Below are positions 1 to 6,329 of a stretch of 6,329 nucleotides of DNA, one piece after another (within the stretch, counting starts at the first letter, position 1; each line of letters begins with the position of its first letter). A program made the position numbers and the translations under genes. Source of the DNA: Robiginitomaculum sp. (GTDB taxonomy: Bacteria > Pseudomonadota > Alphaproteobacteria > Caulobacterales > Maricaulaceae); contig NVVU01000054.1 in the NCBI GenBank assembly GCA_002733485.1, positions 9,287-15,615 of the forward strand, read 5' to 3'. The notes under the pieces were generated by a model, which searched no databases, was not told where the DNA came from, and saw only the letters and a list, made by a program, of their open reading frames with translations.

Positions 1-42
1 TGTAAAAAGAAAAAGACTGGATTACCCCAACGAGTCGGGTAA
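1..42 (+). other. possible 3' end of an upstream gene, or leader
   Basis: Frame 1 is open from the window edge to a TAA at 40-42 and would encode the 12 residues CKKKTGLPQRVG. Another frame has a TAA at 3-5, which could equally be the stop of an upstream gene. Twelve residues are too few to recognise a family, and the first 20 bases are A-rich, as is common in intergenic DNA. From operon context an upstream purine-catabolism gene (for example uraD or puuE) is possible, but nothing in these bases shows it. Confidence 0.2.
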
Positions 43-43
43 T
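21..43. promoter_or_regulatory. imperfect palindrome upstream of uraH (possible operator)
   Basis: The arms ATTACCC (21-27) and GGGTAAT (37-43) are exact reverse complements around a 9-base centre, and one further pair (A29/T35) also matches, giving 8 of 11 pairs about base 32. The size and spacing fit a dimeric repressor or activator site. It is followed by GACACTATAC rather than a T-run, so it does not look like an intrinsic terminator. It lies 28 bases before the uraH start, at the head of the gene cluster. A regulatory role is inferred from position and symmetry only; no regulator family is identified. Confidence 0.35.
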
Positions 44-61
44 GACACTATACAAGGGTAT

Positions 62-66
62 GGGAG
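62..66 (+). promoter_or_regulatory. Shine-Dalgarno site deciding the uraH start
   Basis: GGGAG lies 5 bases before the ATG at 72. The alternative in-frame ATGs at 42 and 60 have no comparable purine-rich site, and the residues they would add precede the conserved N-terminus of the family. This supports 72 as the true start. Confidence 0.6.
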
Positions 67-71
67 AAAAA

Positions 72-416
72 ATGGCTGGACTGACCACGCATGTATTGGA
101 TACCGCAAACGGCTGTCCGGCAGCCGGGATGAGCCTGCGCCTGTATTTTGAGGGCGGCAAGCTTCTCCTTGAGACCCACACCAATGCGGATGGGCGTTGC
201 GATGCACCGCTGATCACGCCCGAAAACATGCGCCCCGGCCTTTACCGTCTGGAATTTGGCGTGGCTGACTATTACCGCGCCAAAGGCGTTGATCTGCCCG
301 AACCTGCCTTCTTAGGCGTGGTCGCCATTGAGTTTGGGTTGGCCGACATGGACGCCCATTATCATGTGCCGCTGCTGGTTTCGCCCTTTGGCTATTCCAC
401 ATACCGGGGCAGCTAA
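72..416 (+). CDS. uraH: 5-hydroxyisourate hydrolase (transthyretin-like)
   Basis: This enzyme hydrolyses 5-hydroxyisourate, the unstable product of urate oxidation, to OHCU (2-oxo-4-hydroxy-4-carboxy-5-ureidoimidazoline). The 114-residue product is the usual size for the family. Visible hallmarks are the N-terminal LTTHVLDT with the catalytic His (H7), the central TNADGRCDAPL segment with the catalytic Arg (R42), HYHVPLL with the second catalytic His (H98), and the C-terminal signature YRGS (111-114), which separates these enzymes from true transthyretins. There is no signal peptide, so it should be cytoplasmic; the family acts as a homotetramer. The start at 72 is chosen from the Shine-Dalgarno site and from the family N-terminus; an ATG at 42 would add 10 unrelated residues. 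Its TAA shares a base with the xdhA ATG (TAATG). It takes the product of PuuD, encoded further downstream. Confidence 0.96.
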   Translation: MAGLTTHVLDTANGCPAAGMSLRLYFEGGKLLLETHTNADGRCDAPLITPENMRPGLYRLEFGVADYYRAKGVDLPEPAFLGVVAIEFGLADMDAHYHVPLLVSPFGYSTYRGS

Positions 417-1849
417 TGCGCGATACCGTTTCCTTCACCCTGAACGGCAAGACCGTTGAGGTTCAAAACCCCGACCCCACCCTGACCTTGCTCAACTGGT
501 TACGGCAGACACGCAGCCTGACCGGCACCAAGGAAGGTTGCGCCGAGGGCGATTGCGGGGCCTGCACCGTGGTGATTGGCGATCCGGATCGCACACCTCA
601 CTGGCAGGCGCTGAACGCCTGCATCGCCTTTTTGCCGACACTGGATGGTAAAACCGTGATCAGTGTTGAGGGGGTGGCCAAGGACAGTAAATTGCACCCG
701 GTGCAGCGCGCTTTGGTCGAGCATCATGGATCGCAATGCGGGTTTTGCACGCCTGGCTTTGTGATGAGCCTTTATGCCCATTACCGTAATGACGGCGCGG
801 TGGATGAAGAAACGCTGAACGATGTTCTGGCGGGCAATTTGTGCCGCTGTACCGGCTATTCGCCGATTATTCGGGCGGCCAAGGCGATGTATGATTATCC
901 CAAAATTGAAGACATTGCATTGGCCGAGTCCGCAAAACAGGACACGCTGGCGCTTTCCATGACCTGTCCTCTGACTGGCGCGGGAAAAAAGTATTTTGCG
1001 CCGCAATCGCTGGACGAACTGGCCGCGCTTTATGCGGATCATCCAGAGGCCACCATATTGGCCGGTGGCACCGATGTGGGCCTGTGGGTAACCAAAAAAC
1101 ACGCCGTCCTTGAGACCTTGATTGACATTGGCCGAGTGGTTGGTTTTGCCAAAATTTCGCAAGATAAAAGTGGCCTGACCATCGGGGCCGGGACCAGCTA
1201 TGCCGCCGCCCACGCCGCACTTGGTAATCTGCATCCCACGTTGGGGGAAATGGCGCGCCGCATTGGCTCCACGCAAATCAGGAACGCTGGGACCATTGGT
1301 GGCAATATTGCCAATGGATCGCCCATTGGCGACATGCCGCCGCCGCTGATCGCCCTTGGCGCTGAGCTGGTTTTACATAAAAACAACACCTGCAGGCGCA
1401 TAGCGCTGGAAGATTATTTTATCGCTTATGGCCAGCAGGATCGCACACGCGGCGAATTCGTTGAAAGCATCTTTGTACCTGCGCCAGACCCCGCCACACG
1501 CTTTGCTGTTTATAAAATTTCCAAGCGCTTTGATCAGGATATTTCGGCCCTGTGCGGGGCGTTTTTTGTGTGTATGAAAGATGAAAAAGTGACCGAGGTC
1601 CGCTTTGCCTTTGGTGGCATGGCGGCGATTCCGGCCCGTGCCAAAACCGCCGAAGCGGCCTTGATTGGCAAAGAGTGGAGCGAGAACAATATCCGCACCG
1701 CAATGAGCGCATTGGCGCAGGATTTCACCCCGCTTAGCGATATGCGCGCCAGCGCCGATTATCGCCTGAACGCCGCGCAAAACTTGTTGTGGAAGTTTTA
1801 TCTTGGCGAGGATGCGCCTTATCTGGCGAGGGAAATGCATCATGGCTAA
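416..1849 (+). CDS. xdhA: xanthine dehydrogenase small subunit (2x[2Fe-2S], FAD)
   Basis: This is the electron-transfer subunit of xanthine dehydrogenase: it takes electrons from the molybdenum site in XdhB through two [2Fe-2S] clusters to FAD and then, in this family, normally to NAD+. The product has 477 residues, close to other bacterial XdhA proteins. In order: a plant-ferredoxin-type domain with ligands C42, C47, C50 and C69; the alpha-helical [2Fe-2S] domain with CGFC (C108, C111) and CRC (C143, C145); a linker of about 35 residues; an FAD-binding domain (about 192-355) with ILAGGTDVGL (214-223) and IRNAGTIGGNIANGSPIGD (288-306); and the flavoprotein C-terminal domain ending in SADYRLNAAQNLLWKF. 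All eight cluster cysteines are present. It starts on the last base of the uraH stop codon, with a weak GGGG six bases upstream, so coupling to uraH translation is likely. Its last 8 bases overlap xdhB. NAD+ as acceptor is family knowledge, not read from the sequence. Confidence 0.96.
   Translation: MRDTVSFTLNGKTVEVQNPDPTLTLLNWLRQTRSLTGTKEGCAEGDCGACTVVIGDPDRTPHWQALNACIAFLPTLDGKTVISVEGVAKDSKLHPVQRALVEHHGSQCGFCTPGFVMSLYAHYRNDGAVDEETLNDVLAGNLCRCTGYSPIIRAAKAMYDYPKIEDIALAESAKQDTLALSMTCPLTGAGKKYFAPQSLDELAALYADHPEATILAGGTDVGLWVTKKHAVLETLIDIGRVVGFAKISQDKSGLTIGAGTSYAAAHAALGNLHPTLGEMARRIGSTQIRNAGTIGGNIANGSPIGDMPPPLIALGAELVLHKNNTCRRIALEDYFIAYGQQDRTRGEFVESIFVPAPDPATRFAVYKISKRFDQDISALCGAFFVCMKDEKVTEVRFAFGGMAAIPARAKTAEAALIGKEWSENNIRTAMSALAQDFTPLSDMRASADYRLNAAQNLLWKFYLGEDAPYLAREMHHG
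1828..1833 (+). promoter_or_regulatory. Shine-Dalgarno site deciding the xdhB start
   Basis: GAGGGA, inside the end of xdhA, stands 8 bases before the ATG at 1842. The same frame is open further upstream with a TTG at 1803 and an ATG at 1812, but those lack a good site and would add residues (ARMRLIWRGKCI) not expected before the conserved PHDSAHKHVTG start of the family. Confidence 0.6.
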
Positions 1850-4139
1850 ATTTCAAAGCGTGCCCCATGACAGCGCCCACAAACACGTCACCGGCGAGGC
1901 TATCTATGTAGACGATCTGCCCTGCCCGCCGGGTCTTTTGCATTTGCAACCGGGTCTTTCCACCCGTGCCCATGCAAAGATCACTAAGCTCGACCTTAGC
2001 GCCGTACGCGCCGCGCCGGGGGTGGTCTGCGTCCTCACCGCCAAGGACATTCCGGGCACCAATGATGTCAGCCCCACCGGCACCGGCGATGATCCGGTGT
2101 TTGCGGTGGATGAGGTGGTCTATGCGGGGCAGGCGATCTTTGCCGTGGCCGCGACCTGCCTTGCCGCCGCGCGCCATGCCGCCGCCCTTGCAATCATCGA
2201 ATATGAAGACCTGCCAGCCATTTTGACCATATCCGAGGCCCGCGCCGCCAAAACGGATCTCGAGCCGGAACAGATTATGTTTATGGGCTCGACCGAAGAG
2301 GCGTTGCGCTTTGCACAACATACCCTTACCGGAAATTTTCGCGTCGGCGGACAGGATCATTTTTATCTGGAGAGCCAGGCCGCTGAGTGTATACCCGGCG
2401 AGGATGGGGACATGACCCTTACCTCCTCAACTCAGCACCCCAGCGAAGTGCAACACCTGATCGCGCACCTTTTGAACAAGCAAAGCCACGACGTGCGTAT
2501 TTTGGTGCGGCGCATGGGCGGCGGCTTTGGCGGCAAGGAAACCCAGGCCGCTTTAATCGCCGCCATGACGGCACTGGCTACCCACAAAACCGGGCGTCCG
2601 GCACGTCTGGTGCTCGACCGCGATGATGACATGGTGATGACCGGCAAACGCCATGATTTTGAAATTGACTATAAAGTCGGCTTTGATGATACGGGCCGCC
2701 TCAGTGGTATTTTTCTGGATCTGGCTTCGCGCTGTGGCTGCTCGATGGACCTCTCGGCGGCGATCAATGACCGCGCCATGTTCCATGCGGATAATGCTTA
2801 TTTTCTGAATAATGCCGACATTACTTCACGGCGTTTTCGCACCAACACGGTCTCTAATACTGCTTTTCGCGGCTTTGGTGGGCCGCAAGGCATGATCGCC
2901 ATTGAACGGGTGATGGATGCCATCGCCCTGCATTTGGGCAAAGATCCTTTGGACGTACGGAAGGTCAATCTTTACAATAAAATGGGGCGGGATTTCACCC
3001 CCTATGGCCAGCGGGTGATGGACAATGTCGCGCCGCAGATTATTGAAGATCTGGAGCGCCGCGCCGATTATACAGCCCGCCGCGAGGCAGTGCGCGTCTT
3101 TAATGACAGCCACAAATATGTACGCCGTGGCATTGCCTTAACGCCGGTAAAATTTGGCATTTCCTTTACCACCACGTTTCTTAATCAGGCAGGCGCCCTG
3201 GTGCACGTCTATACCGATGGTAGCGTGCATCTGAACCATGGCGGCACCGAAATGGGGCAAGGCCTGAACACCAAAATCGCTCAAATTGTCGCCGAAGAAT
3301 TTCAGATTGATTTCGGTAAGGTCAAGATCACCGCCACCGATACCGACAAAGTGCCCAACACCTCTGCCACCGCTGCCTCCTCTGGCACAGACCTGAACGG
3401 CATGGCGGCCCAGCGGGCGGCGCAAACCATCAAGACCCGCCTTGCGGACTTTGCCGCCAAGGACGCCGGATGCGTCTCTACTGACGTTGTTTTTAAACAC
3501 GGCCATGTGCGAGCGGGAACCAAAAACTGGACGTTTGAAGCGCTGGTCAAAGCGGCTTATCTAGCCTGTATTTCGCTGTCCGGGGCCGGGTTTTATGCCA
3601 CGCCGGATATTCATTATGACCGCAAAAAACATACCGGAAAGCCGTTTTATTATTATGCCTATGGCGCGGCGATCAGCGAAGTTGAGGTGGATTTACTCAC
3701 CGGCGAGAGCAAAATTTTGCGTGTTGATATTGTCCATGATGTGGGCAAATCCCTAAATCCGGCGCTGGATATCGGCCAGATCGAGGGCGGCTTTGTACAG
3801 GGTGCAGGCTGGCTCACCTCGGAAGAACTGGTGTTTGATGATCAGGGCGTTTTGCGCACCCATGCCCCCTCTACCTATAAAATTCCGGCCTGTTCGGACC
3901 GCCCTCCCGTATTCAATGTTACACTATATGAAGACGGTGAAAACTCAGAAGAGACCATTCATAAATCCAAGGCCGTGGGCGAACCGCCTCTCATGCTAGC
4001 CATTTCGGTCTTTAGCGCCATCACCGATGCGGTGGCCAGCGTTGGCAATTACAAGACCCTGCCCGATCTGCACGCTCCGGCAACGCCAGAGGCCATTTTT
4101 CGCGCCGTTACGGCCTTGCAAGAGGGCGCCGAAACATGA
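1842..4139 (+). CDS. xdhB: xanthine dehydrogenase large, molybdenum-binding subunit
   Basis: This is the catalytic subunit, hydroxylating hypoxanthine and xanthine to urate at a molybdopterin-Mo centre; it pairs with XdhA as a cytoplasmic heterotetramer. The product is 765 residues from the ATG at 1842, a normal length. Key segments: N-terminal PHDSAHKHVTGEAIYVDDLP; GQDHFYLE with the Mo-site Gln (Q171); MGGGFGGKE (225-233), whose E233 matches the substrate-binding Glu; TAFRGFGGPQG (340-350), whose R343 matches the substrate-orienting Arg; GISFTTTFLNQAGALVHVY (439-457) with the substrate-stacking Phe region; HGGTEMGQGL (466-475), a cofactor-binding loop; and KAVGEPPLML (710-719) with the catalytic base E714. 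The substrate Glu, Arg and base together favour xanthine dehydrogenase over aldehyde oxidase or CO dehydrogenase relatives. It overlaps xdhA by 8 bases and xdhC by 4 (ATGA). No break or missing catalytic residue was seen. Confidence 0.96.
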   Translation: MAKFQSVPHDSAHKHVTGEAIYVDDLPCPPGLLHLQPGLSTRAHAKITKLDLSAVRAAPGVVCVLTAKDIPGTNDVSPTGTGDDPVFAVDEVVYAGQAIFAVAATCLAAARHAAALAIIEYEDLPAILTISEARAAKTDLEPEQIMFMGSTEEALRFAQHTLTGNFRVGGQDHFYLESQAAECIPGEDGDMTLTSSTQHPSEVQHLIAHLLNKQSHDVRILVRRMGGGFGGKETQAALIAAMTALATHKTGRPARLVLDRDDDMVMTGKRHDFEIDYKVGFDDTGRLSGIFLDLASRCGCSMDLSAAINDRAMFHADNAYFLNNADITSRRFRTNTVSNTAFRGFGGPQGMIAIERVMDAIALHLGKDPLDVRKVNLYNKMGRDFTPYGQRVMDNVAPQIIEDLERRADYTARREAVRVFNDSHKYVRRGIALTPVKFGISFTTTFLNQAGALVHVYTDGSVHLNHGGTEMGQGLNTKIAQIVAEEFQIDFGKVKITATDTDKVPNTSATAASSGTDLNGMAAQRAAQTIKTRLADFAAKDAGCVSTDVVFKHGHVRAGTKNWTFEALVKAAYLACISLSGAGFYATPDIHYDRKKHTGKPFYYYAYGAAISEVEVDLLTGESKILRVDIVHDVGKSLNPALDIGQIEGGFVQGAGWLTSEELVFDDQGVLRTHAPSTYKIPACSDRPPVFNVTLYEDGENSEETIHKSKAVGEPPLMLAISVFSAITDAVASVGNYKTLPDLHAPATPEAIFRAVTALQEGAET

Positions 4140-4945
4140 GCGCCTGGCACGAAAATGCGTTGCGCGAATTGAGCCAGACAACCGGCGCGGTTCTGGTCAG
4201 CCTGGCCGATGTCAAAGGCTCGGCCCCGCGCGGTATTGGCACGCAAATGCTGGTCACGGCCACGCGCCAATATGGCACCATTGGCGGCGGCGCGCTGGAA
4301 TTTGGGGCGGCGGCCAGGGCCCGGGAAATTTTAGAAAGCGGCCCGCAACATTTAAGCGAAACCATGATACTGGGTCCGGATCTGGGCCAGTGTTGCGGCG
4401 GTCAGGTGGCCCTGGAGTATGAGCGCTTTACCGGATCGCCGGGAGCTATTCGGGAGCGCCTTATCGAGAACGCAACCCCGCCCGTCCCGCTTTATCTTTT
4501 TGGTGCGGGCCATGTGGGCACGGCTTTGGTGCGGGTTCTGACGGGCCTGCCTTTTGCCATTTCCTGGGTCGATCAACGCCCGGAAAGTTTTACGCAAAAC
4601 CGGCGTGATGGGGTAAAAACCCTGCGTCTGGCCGAACCGGTAAATGCCATCAAAGATGCACCCATAGATGCAATTTTCATCGTTCTGACCCACGATCACG
4701 AACTGGATTATCAACTGGTGCGCGCTATTTTACGTCGCGGAGACTTTACCTTTTGCGGACTGATCGGCTCTAAAACCAAGCGGGCGCGTTTTGCCCATCG
4801 CCTTAAAAAAGAAGACATCACGCAAGATAGGCTGGACCGACTGACCTGCCCCATTGGAATGGACGGCATTCCCGGCAAAGCCCCCGAAGCCATTGCGGTT
4901 TCTGTGGCGGCGCAACTTCTGACCCTGAATGAGTTTGGAACCTAG
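4136..4945 (+). CDS. xdhC: XdhC, molybdenum cofactor insertion chaperone for xanthine dehydrogenase
   Basis: XdhC proteins bind molybdenum cofactor, help its terminal sulfuration and deliver it to XdhB; they are not part of the final enzyme. The 269-residue product has the two expected parts. The N-terminal domain (about 10-100) carries VSLADVKGSAPRGIGTQML, the GTIGGGALE loop (47-55) and GQCCGG (84-89), whose cysteines are the likely cofactor ligands. The C-terminal Rossmann-type domain (about 117-265) begins with LYLFGAGHVGTALV, followed by SWVDQRPE, VLTHDHELD (183-191) and CGLIGSKTKRARF (207-219), and ends with GIPGKAPEAIAVSVAAQLL. Its ATG overlaps the xdhB stop as ATGA, with AGAGGG (4121-4126) placed 9 bases upstream. 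The position directly after xdhB is the normal arrangement and favours XdhC over the paralogous CoxF/CoxI proteins of CO dehydrogenase loci. Confidence 0.93.
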   Translation: MSAWHENALRELSQTTGAVLVSLADVKGSAPRGIGTQMLVTATRQYGTIGGGALEFGAAARAREILESGPQHLSETMILGPDLGQCCGGQVALEYERFTGSPGAIRERLIENATPPVPLYLFGAGHVGTALVRVLTGLPFAISWVDQRPESFTQNRRDGVKTLRLAEPVNAIKDAPIDAIFIVLTHDHELDYQLVRAILRRGDFTFCGLIGSKTKRARFAHRLKKEDITQDRLDRLTCPIGMDGIPGKAPEAIAVSVAAQLLTLNEFGT

Positions 4946-4948
4946 ATT

Positions 4949-6136
4949 ATGGACCTCGACATCACCCCCTGGCTGAATATGGCGATCCGCTGGCTGCATG
5001 TGATTGCGGGCATTGCCTGGATCGGTTCCAGCTTTTATTTCATCTGGCTGGACAATTCCTTGCGCCCTGAAAAAGACGAAAAAGACAAAGGCGTTTTTGG
5101 CGCGCTCTGGGCGGTGCATGGCGGCGGATTTTACCACAAGAAAAAATATCTGGTGGCACCGGATCACATGCCCGATGATCTGCACTGGTTCAAATGGGAG
5201 GCCTACACCACCTGGCTTTCCGGCTTCGCGCTTCTGGCGTTAATGTATTACTGGTCCGCCGATCTTTATCTGATTGATCGCTCTAAACTGGACATGACCA
5301 ATCTTCAGGCCACAGGCCTTGGTCTTCTTGTTTTGGCCGCTGGGTGGCTGATTTATGATGGCCTTTGTAAATCACCTTTGCGTAAGAACAATGCTTTGCT
5401 GGGGGCGGTGTGGTTTTTTGTACTCATGGGCTTTGCCTATGGGTTAAATTTGGTGTTTTCCGGACGCGGCGCGGTGATGCATATGGGCGCCATTGTCGGC
5501 ACCGCCATGGCGGCGAATGTGTTCTTCATCATCATTCCCAACCAGCGCAAAGTGGTCGCCTCTATGCTGGCAGGTAAAGCGCCGGATCCTAAGCTGGGCC
5601 AGGCCGCCAAACAACGCAGTTTGCATAATAATTACATGACCTTGCCAGTAGTGCTGATTATGTTCAGCAATCATTACCCGCTGCTGTTTGGCAACCCTTA
5701 TAACTGGGCTTTGCTGGCCGGTTTTGCCATTTGCGGCATGTTGATCCGCCACTTTTTCAACCGCCGCCACAAGGATGATGTGCAATACGGCTATCTGGTC
5801 GCTGGAGCCGCCGTTTTTATCGCCACCATGGTGTTCGCTGCCGCCAGCCAGAACGGCTTTTCCAAAAAACAGGACACAGGCACGGTGACCTTCACCCAGG
5901 TTAAGGTCCTGATGGACACCCATTGCACCATATGCCATGCGCAAAACCCGGCTTATGATGGTTTTGACGCGGCCCCGGCGGGCCTGATACTCACCGATAA
6001 AGTCACTATTACCGCCGCCGCCAGCCGTATTTATGATCAGGTGGTGGTTGCCAAAATAATGCCGCTTGGCAATGAAACCGGCATGACCGAGGACGAACGC
6101 ACAATGATTGGCACCTGGGCCCAATCGGTAAAATGA
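4949..6136 (+). CDS. puuD: membrane cytochrome c-type urate oxidase (urate hydroxylase PuuD)
   Basis: PuuD oxidises urate to 5-hydroxyisourate and, unlike uricase or the flavoprotein HpxO, hands electrons to a covalently bound heme c rather than making peroxide or using NADH. The 395-residue product is full length for the family. Hydrophobic segments, read by eye, lie near residues 9-33, 85-105, 118-138, 148-170, 174-197, 229-248, 252-269 and 279-300, i.e. about eight membrane helices. They carry conserved-looking histidines including H17, H57 (VHGGGFYH), H178, H226 and H242. A soluble tail follows with the heme-binding CTICH (C326, C329, H330) and KIMPLGNETGMT, whose M371 is the probable axial ligand. 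Heme attachment requires the tail to be periplasmic; with eight helices the N-terminus would be too. It starts 3 bases after the xdhC stop, with GGAA about 8 bases before the ATG, and overlaps allA by 4 bases. Its product is the substrate of UraH. Confidence 0.94.
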   Translation: MDLDITPWLNMAIRWLHVIAGIAWIGSSFYFIWLDNSLRPEKDEKDKGVFGALWAVHGGGFYHKKKYLVAPDHMPDDLHWFKWEAYTTWLSGFALLALMYYWSADLYLIDRSKLDMTNLQATGLGLLVLAAGWLIYDGLCKSPLRKNNALLGAVWFFVLMGFAYGLNLVFSGRGAVMHMGAIVGTAMAANVFFIIIPNQRKVVASMLAGKAPDPKLGQAAKQRSLHNNYMTLPVVLIMFSNHYPLLFGNPYNWALLAGFAICGMLIRHFFNRRHKDDVQYGYLVAGAAVFIATMVFAAASQNGFSKKQDTGTVTFTQVKVLMDTHCTICHAQNPAYDGFDAAPAGLILTDKVTITAAASRIYDQVVVAKIMPLGNETGMTEDERTMIGTWAQSVK

Positions 6137-6329
6137 GCCAACGCACCCTCATCCCCCGGCCCCTGACCGCCGCCGCCTTCGCGCCCTTTGGCGATGTGTT
6201 GTCGGTTATCGATTGCACCCCCAAAACCATAAATTATGGCAATACCGTGCGATATGACACTGGTGCAGCGCTGAACCTTGATGCGCAAAGCGGCCGCCCC
6301 GGGATCAGCATTTTTCGCGCCACGCCATT
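6133..6329 (+). CDS. allA: ureidoglycolate lyase, 5' part (cut by window edge)
   Basis: Ureidoglycolate lyase splits (S)-ureidoglycolate into glyoxylate and urea, a late step of allantoin breakdown. Only 65 complete codons are inside the window and the frame stays open to the edge, so the truncation is an artefact of the window. The start reads MSQRTLIPRPLTAAAFAPFG, which matches the family N-terminus (pattern PLTxxAFAPFGDV), followed by INYGNTVRYDTG (33-44) and GISIFRATP (57-65), as in AllA proteins, which are about 160-170 residues long in total. The catalytic residues lie mostly beyond the edge and cannot be checked. Its ATG overlaps the puuD stop as ATGA and no convincing Shine-Dalgarno sequence precedes it, so it probably depends on translational coupling to puuD. 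Confidence 0.9.
   Translation, partial: MSQRTLIPRPLTAAAFAPFGDVLSVIDCTPKTINYGNTVRYDTGAALNLDAQSGRPGISIFRATP

Noticed and set aside
21..50. The inverted repeat as an intrinsic terminator of the upstream gene
   Set aside because: The 7-base stem has AT-rich outer pairs and is followed by GACACTATAC, with no run of T.
49..54. TATACA as a -10 promoter element for uraH
   Set aside because: It matches only four of six consensus bases and no -35-like hexamer lies about 17 bases upstream.
42..71. ATG at 42 or 60 as the uraH start
   Set aside because: The family begins just before LTTHVLDT; the ATG at 72 has GGGAG at a suitable distance and the earlier ones do not.
500..1276. Long open frame of 258 codons on the minus strand inside xdhA
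   Set aside because: It lies wholly opposite a gene with complete iron-sulfur and FAD motifs, has no recognisable domain, and is the kind of antisense opening that GC-rich coding DNA often gives.
1803..1841. Upstream TTG/ATG starts for xdhB
   Set aside because: They would add 13 basic residues not expected at the family N-terminus and have no good ribosome binding site, whereas the ATG at 1842 has GAGGGA 8 bases upstream.
1734..2360. Open frame of 208 codons on the minus strand across the xdhA-xdhB junction
   Set aside because: No family resemblance; both plus-strand genes are clearly intact here.
4136..4945. Assignment of the xdhC product to the CoxF/CoxI type of CO dehydrogenase maturation factor
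   Set aside because: It directly follows an intact xanthine dehydrogenase pair whose large subunit carries the xanthine-specific Glu and Arg, so XdhC is the better reading.
5444..6124. Open frame of 226 codons on the minus strand inside puuD
   Set aside because: It is rich in His and Gly without a recognisable motif and mirrors the conserved puuD sequence; it is a shadow of that gene.

Overview
This window is most of a purine (xanthine/urate) catabolism operon from a Gram-negative bacterium, probably an alphaproteobacterium. That placement rests on three things: moderately GC-rich coding sequence, a xanthine dehydrogenase split into separate XdhA (FeS/FAD) and XdhB (molybdenum) polypeptides with its own XdhC, and a membrane-bound cytochrome c urate oxidase (PuuD). 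It is an inference from protein type and codon usage, not a phylogenetic result.

Layout, all on the + strand. Bases 1-71 are a short A-rich leader or the end of an upstream gene; they hold a 23-bp imperfect palindrome and the ribosome binding site of the first gene. Then come uraH (72-416, 5-hydroxyisourate hydrolase), xdhA (416-1849), xdhB (1842-4139), xdhC (4136-4945, molybdenum cofactor insertion chaperone), puuD (4949-6136, urate oxidase with a C-terminal cytochrome c domain) and the start of allA (6133 to the window edge, ureidoglycolate lyase). There is no non-coding stretch of any size after base 71. Successive genes overlap by 1, 8 and 4 bases, are separated by 3 bases, then overlap by 4, so the six genes very probably form one transcript with translational coupling.

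How they work together (established family roles): XdhA/XdhB, activated by XdhC, oxidise hypoxanthine and xanthine to urate. PuuD oxidises urate to 5-hydroxyisourate at the membrane and passes electrons to its own c-type heme. UraH hydrolyses 5-hydroxyisourate to OHCU. AllA acts near the end, splitting ureidoglycolate into glyoxylate and urea. Absent from the window are OHCU decarboxylase (UraD), allantoinase (PuuE or AllB) and the allantoate-degrading enzyme; they may lie just outside it.

I see no mobile element, CRISPR array, RNA gene, frameshift or sign of horizontal insertion. This is a coherent housekeeping/accessory catabolic operon rather than an undescribed system. The points most worth a second look are the choice of a respiratory-chain-linked urate oxidase, the palindrome ahead of uraH, and the missing uraD.
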